A stretch of 31,443 nt of DNA from PHET01 sp038202795. GTDB taxonomy: Bacteria > Actinomycetota > Coriobacteriia > Anaerosomatales > PHET01. The stretch spans positions 1 to 31,443 of the forward strand of contig JBBREQ010000019.1 of assembly GCA_038202795.1 (NCBI GenBank), in the 5' to 3' direction. Both the position numbers and the translations under genes were made by a program. Under the pieces are notes generated by a model that was not told the DNA's origin, did not search any database, and was given only the letters and a program-made list of their open reading frames with translations. Below, piece by piece: positions 24,065 to 31,376 of the stretch (position 1 is its first letter; the number at the start of each line of letters is the position of its first letter).

Positions 24065-24095
24065 TGGACACCGATGGCGCAATCACAGGTACAAT
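24065..24095 (+). promoter_or_regulatory. Promoter of the lipoprotein gene
   Basis: TGGACA (24065-24070) and TACAAT (24090-24095) are separated by 19 bp, each with five of six consensus positions. GG precedes the -10 box (GGTACAAT). The expected start is near 24102, about 50 nt before the ATG. Confidence 0.5.
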
Positions 24096-24153
24096 TCACC
24101 TCGGCTGAACACAACACGACCGGCGTGCGGCCGGTGATCGGATGGGGGCGTTG

Positions 24154-24705
24154 ATGAAGACAAGACTCCTGCTCGTGGTGTGCGTTCTGGCGGCAGCTTC
24201 ACTGGCTGCCGGTTGCGCAGACTCCGACCCGTACAACCTCAAGGACCTGCCCGCTCCTCCGCCTGAGAGTAGCTCTGCAGCGACGGACACGGGACAACCG
24301 GCTGGCAAGGTGGCTCCGTCCAAGATGGGCCAGCCAGCCAGCGTAGGTACATGGCTCCTCATCGCCAACAAGGAAGAGCGAACGGCGGAGGCCGGAGGCG
24401 TGAAGGCCAAGGATGGCAAGGAGATGCTGGTGATCACGGCAGATCTGACCAACGGTGGTGCCCTTGATGAGGACACGCACCCCAGCTACTTCGTGCTGGT
24501 CGGTCCTGATGGCGCGGAGCACACGGTGGTCGAGTCCGACGACCCTGCGTTCATCAATACGATGCCCGAGCCCGTTGTAGCCGGGGAGAGACGTGAGGTC
24601 TTCCTGCTCTACTCGGTCGACAAGGGCGACGGCCCGTTCCAACTGAGGTTCCTGCCCATGACCGAGCAAGGCAAGTCCGAGCCCGCGGTCTTGGACGTCG
24701 AGTAG
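24154..24705 (+). CDS. Lipoprotein with a DUF4352-like Ig domain
   Basis: 183 residues from ATG 24154. An ATG at 24142 would add four residues, but the GGGGG run lying between the two suits the second ATG as its SD. The SPase II signal ends LAAG/Cys21. A Pro/Ser-rich linker (about 30-60) follows, then a beta-sandwich (about 62-183) with WLLIANKEERTAEA, MLVITADLTNGG, YFVLVGPDG and REVFLLYSVDKGDGPFQLRF. This arrangement resembles DUF4352/telokin-like extracellular domains of Gram-positive lipoproteins, which have no assigned activity. It is followed after 63 bp by the CDGSH protein gene on the same strand; a functional link is not evident. Confidence 0.78.
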   Translation: MKTRLLLVVCVLAAASLAAGCADSDPYNLKDLPAPPPESSSAATDTGQPAGKVAPSKMGQPASVGTWLLIANKEERTAEAGGVKAKDGKEMLVITADLTNGGALDEDTHPSYFVLVGPDGAEHTVVESDDPAFINTMPEPVVAGERREVFLLYSVDKGDGPFQLRFLPMTEQGKSEPAVLDVE

Positions 24706-24768
24706 CTCGCGACTCGCGCGCCATGCAATTCGGTGCACACCTGCTGGCAGAACCGGAGGGACGATCTC

Positions 24769-25476
24769 ATGGATGAGCATGCAGCGCGTATGCGAATCAC
24801 GGTAGGTGAGAACGGGCCGTATCTGGTCTCTGGAAACGTACCGCTCGTTCGAGCCGAGATCGTGGTGAACGAAGCGGGCGAGAGTGTGGGCTGGCGAGAG
24901 ACGCAACGCATTCCCACCCCGTATCGCTACCAACTCTGCCGCTGCGGCAACTCCACGACCAAGCCGTTTTGCGACGGCACTCACGAACAGGTCGGCTTCG
25001 ACGGCACTGAGACCGCCGGCAATGACGAGTACTTCGCCCAGGCCGTCGACATCGACGGACCCGGCGTCAAGCTGCACGACGTCCGAGCACTCTGTGCTGA
25101 GGCGCGCTTCTGCGATCGAGCCGGCGGACTATGGAATCTCGTGAACACGTGTGACGATCCGGAGACACGTAAGCTCGCCGAGGAAGAGGCGATGCTCTGT
25201 CCCTCGGGGCGCTATGTCTTTTTCGACGAGGAGTCGGGCCGCGCCCGTGAGCCTGAGCTCGAGGCGTCCATAGTGATGGTCGAGGACCCCTCACTGCGGG
25301 CGAGCGGCCCGCTGTTCGTGCGCGGCGGCATCCCGGTCTTTTCGGCACAGGGAGCTCCCTATGAGGTGCGCAATCGGATGACGTTGTGCCGATGCGGCCA
25401 CTCGTCGAACAAGCCGCTGTGCGACGGCTCTCACATCAAGGCGGAGTTCCGCGACGAGAGCACGCCCGGAAAGTAG
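24769..25476 (+). CDS. Iron-sulfur protein with two CDGSH domains flanking a four-Cys module
   Basis: 235 residues from ATG 24769, with GGAGGG 8 nt upstream. The first CDGSH signature is Cys57-x-Cys59...Cys68-D-G-T-His72; the second is Cys207-x-Cys209...Cys218-D-G-S-His222. Each should bind a 2Fe-2S cluster through three Cys and one His. Between them are Cys109, Cys115, Cys128 and Cys144 (LCAEARFC ... NTC ... LCPSGRYVFFD). Their spacing and context resemble the divergent 4Fe-4S/mono-cluster family (DUF1271-like). Three clusters in one small soluble polypeptide would suit electron transfer or redox sensing. There is no signal peptide. It converges on the MBL-fold gene with 37 bp between. Confidence 0.9.
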   Translation: MDEHAARMRITVGENGPYLVSGNVPLVRAEIVVNEAGESVGWRETQRIPTPYRYQLCRCGNSTTKPFCDGTHEQVGFDGTETAGNDEYFAQAVDIDGPGVKLHDVRALCAEARFCDRAGGLWNLVNTCDDPETRKLAEEEAMLCPSGRYVFFDEESGRAREPELEASIVMVEDPSLRASGPLFVRGGIPVFSAQGAPYEVRNRMTLCRCGHSSNKPLCDGSHIKAEFRDESTPGK

Positions 25477-25486
25477 GGTCCCTGTG

Positions 25487-25505
25487 GCCCGTGTCGCGCG
25501 CGGGC
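25487..25505. terminator. Hairpin between convergent CDGSH and MBL genes
   Basis: GCCCGTG-TCGCG-CGCGGGC gives a 7-bp stem (one G:U) and fills half of the 37-bp gap between the two stop codons. No T-run. Position supports a shared terminator. Confidence 0.4.
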
Positions 25506-25513
25506 AACCGACG

Positions 25514-26374
25514 CTAGCGCGCTGTCCGCCACCATCCGGCGTGCTCGCGCACAAAGAACTCGAGTTGCCCTTTGCTCAGCAGGTCACCGAGAAACCCCTT
25601 CACCGTGGTCACAGCGAGCCAGTACTGGGCAGGATCGTCGGAGAGCCCTCGCTCTGCCGAGACAAGCGCGATGACCTCCTCGGTGGTGTGCTCGGTGGCG
25701 AGCGATTCGAGCACGAACGTCTCGATGGCAGCAATCTGCTCGCAGTGGAATGCGATGTGGCGCTCGGCGGTTTCGCGGTCGCAGACCACGCCATGGCCAG
25801 GAACGAGCCACTCGAAATCGACTTCGCGTATGTGCTTGAGCGATTCGGTCACCATCCCCGGGTCGATTGCGTAGGGCAGCCGGTGACGCTCCCAGATCTG
25901 GGTCTGGTACAGCGCATCGCCTGTGAACAGGACCTTGTCGGTGGTGAGGAAGCCGGTGTGCCCCAGCGTGTGCCCGGGCAGCGGAAGCGGCCGTGCGCGG
26001 CGGTCCTCCCAGTACTCGATAAGGCCGTCCACCGGGCACGGAGCGCCCATGAACAGCTTGCTGACCAGCAGGTCGCTCGGGCGCGCCCAGCTGAACATGC
26101 CGCGGATGTTGACCTCGGGGTTCTCGACCAGGCGCGCATCATCTCGGCCTGCGAGCACACGCGCTCCGGTGCGTCGCTGGATCTCGGCGCCGGCTGCGAA
26201 GTGATCGGCGTGCCCGTGGGTGATTACCAGTGTGTCGATGTGGGCGCCGTCGTAGACATCGCAATCCGGGCCCGTATCGATAACCAGACCGTCCACGAAG
26301 CCGGAGTTGGTCAGCCCTGGCACGTAGTAGGTGTCGCCGCCGATCTTCTCGGCACCTGTAGGCAGCTGTGGCAC
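25514..26374 (-). CDS. MBL-fold metallo-hydrolase
   Basis: 286 residues from GTG 26374 (AAAGGA 6 nt upstream); the open frame upstream adds 82 residues of unsupported sequence. The metallo-beta-lactamase signature is His53-x-His55-x-Asp57-His58 (THGHADHF). Then come His135/His139 (PLPGHTLGHTGF), Asp153 (LFTGDAL) and His194 (VPGHG), so both metal sites are complete. The C-terminal helical part (about 200-286) contains HIAFHCEQIAAIETFVLES and a Trp/Arg-rich end. The family covers glyoxalase II, lactonases, thioesterases and others; lacking a further domain, the substrate is open. Single-gene unit. Confidence 0.9.
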   Translation of the reverse strand: MPQLPTGAEKIGGDTYYVPGLTNSGFVDGLVIDTGPDCDVYDGAHIDTLVITHGHADHFAAGAEIQRRTGARVLAGRDDARLVENPEVNIRGMFSWARPSDLLVSKLFMGAPCPVDGLIEYWEDRRARPLPLPGHTLGHTGFLTTDKVLFTGDALYQTQIWERHRLPYAIDPGMVTESLKHIREVDFEWLVPGHGVVCDRETAERHIAFHCEQIAAIETFVLESLATEHTTEEVIALVSAERGLSDDPAQYWLAVTTVKGFLGDLLSKGQLEFFVREHAGWWRTAR

Positions 26375-26395
26375 GGGAGTCCTTTCGCCGAAGAA

Positions 26396-26414
26396 GTACA
26401 GGGATACTGTACCC
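26396..26414 (-). promoter_or_regulatory. Promoter/operator-like palindrome upstream of the MBL-fold gene
   Basis: GTACAG-GGATA-CTGTAC (26396-26412) is a perfect 6-bp inverted repeat. On the minus strand it overlaps GGGTACAGTA (26405-26414), whose TACAGT could be the -10 box about 30 nt before the start. The same 10-mer precedes the dehydrogenase gene at 7202-7211. Confidence 0.4.
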
Positions 26415-26490
26415 CTCGGCACGCTGCTCGCTTGCGTTGCCGACAAGGGCGAAGCCCCAGGACGCGAGTGGCGCGTTCCGCTGACGCGGG

Positions 26491-26575
26491 AGGAGGTGAT
26501 CCAGTAGTGCGAAGTAGTCACATCGCTGTGCTGGACCTGACCGAGGCGAGTCGTGCGGAGGTAGGTTCCGACTGA
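26491..26575 (+). CDS. Candidate small ORF with a 14-nt perfect anti-16S SD
   Basis: AGGAGGTGATCCAG at 26491-26504 is complementary to the conserved 16S rRNA 3' tail over 14 nt, which is far longer than a normal SD. Two bases later is GTG 26507, opening VRSSHIAVLDLTEASRAEVGSD, which ends at TGA 26573-26575. The distance from the GGAGG core to GTG is 10 nt. No homology is recognised and no promoter is obvious. It may instead be an RNA that pairs with the ribosome. The feature includes the SD; the ORF is 26507-26575. Confidence 0.4.
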
Positions 26576-26659
26576 CGACGGCGGCGTTGCGGGGGCAGTA
26601 CCCCCGTGGCCACGCACCATTCCTGCAAAGGATGAATGTCGCTGTCACACAGCGATGAG

Positions 26660-26685
26660 GAAGGGCCGCCTGCGGGCGGCCCTTC
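26660..26685. terminator. Terminator stem-loop downstream of pstB
   Basis: GAAGGGCCGCC-TGCG-GGCGGCCCTTC is a perfect 11-bp stem with a 4-nt loop, 65 nt beyond the pstB stop. It is symmetrical, so it could also end a plus-strand transcript of the small ORF. There is no T-run. Confidence 0.75.
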
Positions 26686-26749
26686 TGCGTACCCTGAGGG
26701 CCATGCGCGCAACGGCCTGATTCGCGTCAGCCGGGGGTCCGAATAGTCG

Positions 26750-27595
26750 CTACCCGAACGCACCGCGGACGTAGGATGCGGTCTCGCGACGTTGCGGACA
26801 CGAGAACAGCTGCTCTGAGGGACCGAACTCCACCAAATCACCCATCAAAAAGAAGGCAACATCATCTGAGATTCGCCGTGCCTGCGCCATGTTGTGGGTG
26901 ACGATTACGATTGTGTACTCGGAGGCCAACCGGAGTAGGAGCTCCTCAATGCGAGCGGTCGAGATCGGGTCCAAAGACGCACACGGTTCATCGAGCATCA
27001 GCACCGATGGCTTCACGGCGAGCGCCCTGGCGATACACAGTCTCTGCTGTTGGCCTCCCGATAACGACGTAGCCACGCGCCCGAGGTCGTCCTTGACCTC
27101 ATTCCACAGGTTCGCGTGCTTGAGGGCTTCTGCAACGATCTCGTCCATCTCCTCCTTCAAAACGCGCCCTCGATGCTCACGAACCGCCAGTGCGATGTTC
27201 TCGTAGATGGACATTGGAAAGGGGTTCGGCTGCTGGAACACCATGCCGACGAGTCGGCGAAGGACGGTAACGTCCACGGCACGGTCATAGACATCGTGCC
27301 CGTGGACTCGGACGGTGCCACCCATCGAGAACCCGGTGATGAGGTCGTTCATGCGGTTGAAGCAACGCAGTGCCGTCGATTTGCCGCATCCGGAGGGTCC
27401 GATGAAGGCCGTGATCTTGCGCTCGGGCAGGCTCATTGTGATATCGTGCAGGACCTCCTTGCCGGCGTACGAGACGGCGAGGTCACGCGCCTCGACGGCG
27501 ATGGGCGCGCCGATGAGCTGGGTGTGGCGCGGCTGGCATGTCACCAGCGGGATCAGTAGTGATTCGGGGATGTCGAGCACGGCGCTGTCGGCCAT
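26750..27595 (-). CDS. pstB: Phosphate ABC transporter ATP-binding protein PstB
   Basis: 281 residues, ATG 27595 with AGGAGGAG upstream; the longer frame is not supported. Walker A is GPSGCGKST (66-74), then the Q-loop FQQPNPFPMSIYENIA typical of PstB, the ABC signature LSGGQQQR (178-185), Walker B VLMLDEP with Glu203, and switch His234 (VTHN). Residues 1-32 are an N-terminal extension beyond the usual PstB start. As a homodimer it powers phosphate uptake through PstC/PstA on the cytoplasmic face. It is the last gene of the operon, 10 bp after pstA, and is followed by a terminator; phoU is not next to it. Confidence 0.97.
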   Translation of the reverse strand: MADSAVLDIPESLLIPLVTCQPRHTQLIGAPIAVEARDLAVSYAGKEVLHDITMSLPERKITAFIGPSGCGKSTALRCFNRMNDLITGFSMGGTVRVHGHDVYDRAVDVTVLRRLVGMVFQQPNPFPMSIYENIALAVREHRGRVLKEEMDEIVAEALKHANLWNEVKDDLGRVATSLSGGQQQRLCIARALAVKPSVLMLDEPCASLDPISTARIEELLLRLASEYTIVIVTHNMAQARRISDDVAFFLMGDLVEFGPSEQLFSCPQRRETASYVRGAFG

Positions 27596-27605
27596 CGAGC
27601 TCCTC

Positions 27606-28580
27606 CTAGATTTCCGAGTTCCGGTCAGATGACGAACGCCTGCCAACGAGAACGGCCAGCGTGTTGAGCCCCCCCACGATCGCCATGAGCACAAATGCGC
27701 CACCGTAGGCGAGATTGGGCGCGTTGCCTTCACCCGCGGGTGACGAGAAGTAGATGAATGTGGTGAGCGTGGACCCCGATCCTCGGAGGACCTCCACGTA
27801 GTTCTGCACCTCCCACCACTGGTCCACCGCCATGGTCATCGTGCCTCCCAAGGTGAGCCATACGATCGCCGTATCTCCCGCGGCGAGGCCCATCCCGAGA
27901 ATCACCGCGGTCGCCAGACCGGGTGAGGCGGCGGGAAGCACGACGCGAACGATCGTGCGCCACTTGGTCACTCCCAGCGCGGTGCTGCCAAGACGGTAGC
28001 TGTCCGGCACAGCGCGGATCGCCTCTTCCATCACCTTGATCACGAAAGGAAGGATGTGTATGGCCATGACGACTGATGAGACGAGGAACGAGCGGCCGAA
28101 CGCCGCCGAGGCACCCTCGGCCCCGCTGCTCGACATGAACGTGAAGATCGGCAACGAGAAAAGCGCGAGTCCGAACATGCCGAACACCACGCTCGGCACG
28201 CCTGCGAGCACCTCAAGTCCGAGGCGGATCGTCTTCGACAACCGCGACTCCTCATCCATGTACTCTGCCAGGTAGATGGCGGTGCCGAGCGACAGCGGGA
28301 GAGTGACGAGGGTGCTGAGGACGATGAGTAGGAAAGTGCCGGCGATGGGGATCCTCACACCGCCGGCACTTTCCTCCACTAGACTGGGCTGCGGGTCGGT
28401 CGACAGGAACGCCCACGTGACCGCTTGGTATCCCTTGACGACCAAGAACCCGACGATGAACAGGCAAGCGGCCGCCACGATCGCCGCTGTCACCCACGCG
28501 AATGCCGGGCCCAAGAGATCACCGACTCGAACCCTCTGGTGCAGCTCGAGCTTGGGCTCTCTTGCCGTACCAGAACTCAC
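27606..28580 (-). CDS. pstA: Phosphate ABC transporter permease PstA
   Basis: 324 residues from GTG 28580 with GGGGAGGT just upstream; a frame open to 29444 is shadow. Six TM helices are seen (about 22-50, 79-105, 123-147, 165-190, 215-240, 290-312). The permease coupling motif EAIRAVPDSYRLGSTALG lies in the fourth to fifth helix loop. The start overlaps the pstC stop by 4 nt (GTGA), so the two are translationally coupled. With PstC it forms the membrane channel for inorganic phosphate. Confidence 0.96.
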   Translation of the reverse strand: MSSGTAREPKLELHQRVRVGDLLGPAFAWVTAAIVAAACLFIVGFLVVKGYQAVTWAFLSTDPQPSLVEESAGGVRIPIAGTFLLIVLSTLVTLPLSLGTAIYLAEYMDEESRLSKTIRLGLEVLAGVPSVVFGMFGLALFSLPIFTFMSSSGAEGASAAFGRSFLVSSVVMAIHILPFVIKVMEEAIRAVPDSYRLGSTALGVTKWRTIVRVVLPAASPGLATAVILGMGLAAGDTAIVWLTLGGTMTMAVDQWWEVQNYVEVLRGSGSTLTTFIYFSSPAGEGNAPNLAYGGAFVLMAIVGGLNTLAVLVGRRSSSDRNSEI

Positions 28581-29617
28581 AAGGACCTCCCCGTGTCGAG
28601 GCGCATGCGTTTGCTCAGCCACGCGACCATCACTCGGGCGCTCACGCTGAGGGCGAGACTGAACAGGAGCAGCAGGGCCGCGAGGCCGAACAGAGCGGCC
28701 TGGATCGCCGGGATACTGATCGCTTCGCCTCCCGTCTCCACGATGGCACTCGCCAGCGTGCGGATGGGCATGAAGGGGAAGTATTTCAGCCCGTACTCGA
28801 GCGTGGGGACGTACGCGATGGAACCGGCGACCATTGACAGGGCGATGGCCTCCCCGACAGCTCGTGCCGATGCCAAGACGATGCCGGCGAGCAGGCCGGG
28901 AATCGCTGCCGGTACTTGAAGCCTGACGATGGCACGCCAGCGACGCATGCCAAGGGCCATGCCCCCCGCCATGTAGGAGCGGGGCACCGCCCGTAGCGAG
29001 TCGACTGCGACTGTGACGAAGAACGGCAGGATCATGAAGCTCAGCACAATGACCGCTGCGAGCAGCGACGCGCCATCGAGCGGTACGTCGGCGACGGCTT
29101 CGAACGAGTCTGCGGGGACGAAGCGGGTCAGGAATGGCACGACCGCAACGAGACCGACCAGCCCGAACACGACCGATGGGATGCCGGCGAGCAGCTGGAT
29201 CAGCGTTTCGAACGGCCGGCGGAGCGACTTCGGCGAGAGCTCGGCGATGAAGATGGCGCATCCTAGCCCTATCACGGTGCTTACGATCAGCGCCCCCGTG
29301 GTGGAGAGCAGAGTGCCTGCGAGGAGCGGAAGCGCCCCGAACGTGACACGCACCATCTCCCAAGCCTCTTCTATCTGCCCATCCCACCCGCCGGTGCTCA
29401 CGAACGGCCACCCCTGGTCCGCGAAGAGAGGTGCCGCGTACCAAAACACGAATGCTATTACCAGGAGCACGAAACTACCCGACAGCACGGCTGCCGAGGC
29501 GATGAGCGTCTCGGCAATCCTGTCGCCCGTCCTAGACCTGCGGCCTCGGGCGAACGACTGGGTCACGAATGCGGGTTGGGGTGCCTGTAGGGCAGGAGCC
29601 GTCTCTTCTGTCGTCAT
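28577..29617 (-). CDS. pstC: Phosphate ABC transporter permease PstC
   Basis: 346 residues, ATG 29617 with GGAG six nt upstream. The N-terminal cytoplasmic tail (about 1-38) precedes six TM helices. The permease motif DSLRAVPRSYMAGGMALG is present, as is the typical VPFLTRFVPADSFEAVADV external loop. It pairs with PstA. It follows pstS after 72 bp holding a small hairpin, and overlaps pstA by 4 nt. Confidence 0.96.
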   Translation of the reverse strand: MTTEETAPALQAPQPAFVTQSFARGRRSRTGDRIAETLIASAAVLSGSFVLLVIAFVFWYAAPLFADQGWPFVSTGGWDGQIEEAWEMVRVTFGALPLLAGTLLSTTGALIVSTVIGLGCAIFIAELSPKSLRRPFETLIQLLAGIPSVVFGLVGLVAVVPFLTRFVPADSFEAVADVPLDGASLLAAVIVLSFMILPFFVTVAVDSLRAVPRSYMAGGMALGMRRWRAIVRLQVPAAIPGLLAGIVLASARAVGEAIALSMVAGSIAYVPTLEYGLKYFPFMPIRTLASAIVETGGEAISIPAIQAALFGLAALLLLFSLALSVSARVMVAWLSKRMRLDTGRSL

Positions 29618-29652
29618 GCACTACTCCAGATGATGCGCGGACGCAGGGCGCA

Positions 29653-29667
29653 GCCGCATGGTGCGGC
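29653..29667 (-). promoter_or_regulatory. Intercistronic hairpin after pstS
   Basis: GCCGCA-TGG-TGCGGC, a 6-bp stem, lies between pstS and pstC. Hairpins here often stabilise the pstS mRNA and raise its level above the distal genes. Short stem, so modest confidence. Confidence 0.35.
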
Positions 29668-29689
29668 CACGCCCAGCGTCACAGGCGGG

Positions 29690-30502
29690 CTAACGGTGCA
29701 GGAACTCCGTGGTCGCGATCTTCTGACCGGCCGAGCTCATGCACCAGTCGATGAACTTCTTCGTCTCGCCGGTGGCCGCGCCTTTGGTAAGAAAATAGAG
29801 GGGGCGGACATAGGGATACTTCCCGGCGGCGGCGTTTGCCTTGGTGGGAGCCACGCCGTTGATGCTGACACCGCGGACCGACTTGTTGATGTAGGCGAGA
29901 GAGACATACCCGACGGCGTACTTATTGCGCGCCACTGCCGATCGGACCATGCCGTTCGAAGCGTATGCCTTCGTCCTCGAGGACTGCCGCTTGTTGTTCA
30001 GGAACCGCTCCTTGAAGAATTCGTACGTCCCGGATGCGCCTGTGCGACCGCACAGGACGATGGCCTTGTTGGCGCCACCTACCTGCTTCCAGTTTGTGAT
30101 CTTGCCCGTGTAGATGTCGTTGACCTGGACAGGAGTGAGCTTGCGAACCTTGTTGTTCGGGTTGACGATGACGGCGACGGCGTCGCGGGCGACGACGTAG
30201 GTCTTCAAGTTCGCCTCGGAGCTCGGCGCCGGCTTGGGGTCGCGCGAGGACATTCCGATGTCCACCATGCCCTTATCGACGTTGGTGAATCCCGCGCCCG
30301 AGCCGCCACCGGCGACGACGAGGCTAACGCTCGAGTGCAACTTGTGGTAGGCACTGGCCCACTTCTGGGCGATTGGCTGAACGGTGGTCGAGCCAGCGAG
30401 CTTAACTGTCGTGCTAGCGAGGGCTGCCTGAGGCACCGCAAGTGCGGCAACGGCGGCTACCAAAGCGAGACCCCGAGCAACTCTCATACGGTAGCGAATC
30501 AC
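29690..30502 (-). CDS. pstS: Phosphate-binding protein PstS
   Basis: 270 residues from GTG 30502 (AAGGAGAG 6 nt upstream). A standard SPase I signal peptide runs to about Ala29, then STTVKLAGSTTVQPIAQKW. Phosphate-binding loops are visible: GSTTVQP (about 37-43), GGGSGAGFTNVD, SSRD, and GRTGASGTYEFF. This is the small Gram-positive-like PstS class. No lipobox Cys follows the signal sequence, so the protein is not predicted to be a lipoprotein, which is unusual for a monoderm binding protein. It captures phosphate outside the membrane for PstCAB. It lies 35 bp after the Ig-like gene. Confidence 0.95.
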   Translation of the reverse strand: MIRYRMRVARGLALVAAVAALAVPQAALASTTVKLAGSTTVQPIAQKWASAYHKLHSSVSLVVAGGGSGAGFTNVDKGMVDIGMSSRDPKPAPSSEANLKTYVVARDAVAVIVNPNNKVRKLTPVQVNDIYTGKITNWKQVGGANKAIVLCGRTGASGTYEFFKERFLNNKRQSSRTKAYASNGMVRSAVARNKYAVGYVSLAYINKSVRGVSINGVAPTKANAAAGKYPYVRPLYFLTKGAATGETKKFIDWCMSSAGQKIATTEFLHR

Positions 30503-30537
30503 GATTCTCTCCTTATCATTCAGGGGTAGCGTCTGGA

Positions 30538-31245
30538 CTACTTGACGGTGATGTACTTCTTCACGGACTTGGATGCTCCGCCGAAGGCGTTGCTCATGAA
30601 CTTGAACGTAATGGTGTAGCGGCCTGCGGTCTTGAGCGTGACCTTGCTGGTTGCACTACCTTCGCTGTCCGTCACCATGGTCCGGGAGTGTGTTGACTTC
30701 GATCCGACTCGCTTGATGCTGACCTTCACGCGGCCCGGACCGCTGAGCGGCAGCACCGCCGCGCTGATGTAGAACGCCTTATTCCTCCGAGCTGAATGCG
30801 GCACCTTGGGTTTCACCTTCGTCGCCCCGTTGCGAATGAGGCGAAGCACCGCGGGATCGCTGGCAGCAGGGGCCACTGAGGAGGACTTCGGCACGTAGAC
30901 GGCGCGAAGAATCGCCGGGTACCTGAGAGACTCGTCCAGCAGAATCGTGAGCGGCTCGGCGTGGACTATCCCCGAAGTACCAGGAGTCATGGTCTCCTCG
31001 ACTGCCAGCCCCTCGCCCCACTTCTCCCATGCTCCGGCTTCGGTGAATACCTCTATCTCGAACTTGTCGCCCGGATAGGCCGTTGCGTCGATGCTCGGGG
31101 TCATGGTCACTTCTGCACCGTAGCGCGCCTTGTTTGGTGACACCGCGAACCCCACGCGCGTGGCAGCTGACGCGACCGCGGCAACCGCGAGCACCAGCGT
31201 GAGGCTCGCCGCTGCGAGCAGCGCCGCCTTGGTCTTGCCTCCCAT
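30538..31245 (-). CDS. Secreted Ig-like protein at the head of the pst operon
   Basis: 235 residues from ATG 31245 (AAGGAGG 5 nt upstream); an upstream in-frame start would add 11 residues and lacks that SD. Residues 1-28 are a signal peptide ending SASAA-type. The mature part has two beta-rich modules: about 30-130 (YGAEVTMTPSIDATAYPGDK, FEIEVFTEAGAWEKWGEG, RYPAILRAVYVPKSS) and about 140-235 (PGRVKVSIKRVGSK, KTAGRYTITFKFMSN, ending KKYITVK). The C-terminal module resembles the last module of the CxxCH protein (start 10116). There is no anchor, wall-binding repeat or enzyme motif. Cotranscription with pstS is likely. It might hold or cluster PstS at the surface; that is a guess. Confidence 0.8.
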   Translation of the reverse strand: MGGKTKAALLAAASLTLVLAVAAVASAATRVGFAVSPNKARYGAEVTMTPSIDATAYPGDKFEIEVFTEAGAWEKWGEGLAVEETMTPGTSGIVHAEPLTILLDESLRYPAILRAVYVPKSSSVAPAASDPAVLRLIRNGATKVKPKVPHSARRNKAFYISAAVLPLSGPGRVKVSIKRVGSKSTHSRTMVTDSEGSATSKVTLKTAGRYTITFKFMSNAFGGASKSVKKYITVK

Positions 31246-31324
31246 GGTTCCTCCTTCGTCTCCTTGGTCTCGAGGCACTGCGCCTCGACTCAGGGAAAGC
31301 CTAGGGGCTGGGAGCGCGGGAGTG

Positions 31325-31376
31325 GTTGCATCGATGCAACGGTGTGGTTAATAGACACAGTACTGCGTGTGAACGT
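31325..31376 (-). promoter_or_regulatory. pst operon promoter region with a 16-bp palindrome
   Basis: On the minus strand TATTAA (31348-31353) is a likely -10 box, with GTTCAC at 31369-31374 as a poor -35 or possible Pho-box-like element. Immediately downstream of the -10 is the perfect palindrome GTTGCATCGATGCAAC (31325-31340), so it would overlap the transcription start, which suits a repressor. An imperfect palindrome centred on CAGTACTG (31358-31365) lies between -35 and -10. The regulator is not encoded in the window. Beyond it, 31377-31443 shows nothing clear. Confidence 0.5.

Larger units (their letters stand above)
26375..26749. other. 375-bp intergenic region with small-ORF/structured-RNA signals
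   Basis: Between the MBL-fold start and the pstB stop there is no conserved gene. In order the region contains the MBL promoter palindrome (26396-26412), a 14-nt anti-16S SD match (26491-26504), and a 22-codon ORF (26507-26575). After the ORF come a 6-bp hairpin CGGGGG-CAGTA-CCCCCG (26590-26606), an 8-bp palindrome GTGGCCAC (26606-26613), a 7-bp hairpin TCGCTGT-CAC-ACAGCGA (26639-26655), and a terminator-type stem (26660-26685). The remaining 26686-26749 shows nothing I can interpret. Confidence 0.5.

Noticed and set aside
26491..26504. Fragment of a 16S rRNA gene on the minus strand
   Set aside because: The match to the 16S 3' end stops at 14 nt; the flanking sequence (ACTACTTCGCACTA) has no similarity to the preceding 16S helix, so it is more likely an SD-type sequence on the plus strand.
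27596..27733. N-terminal extension of PstB into pstA
   Set aside because: The ATG at 27595 has AGGAGGAG just upstream, and the extra 46 residues overlap pstA antiparallel to nothing conserved.
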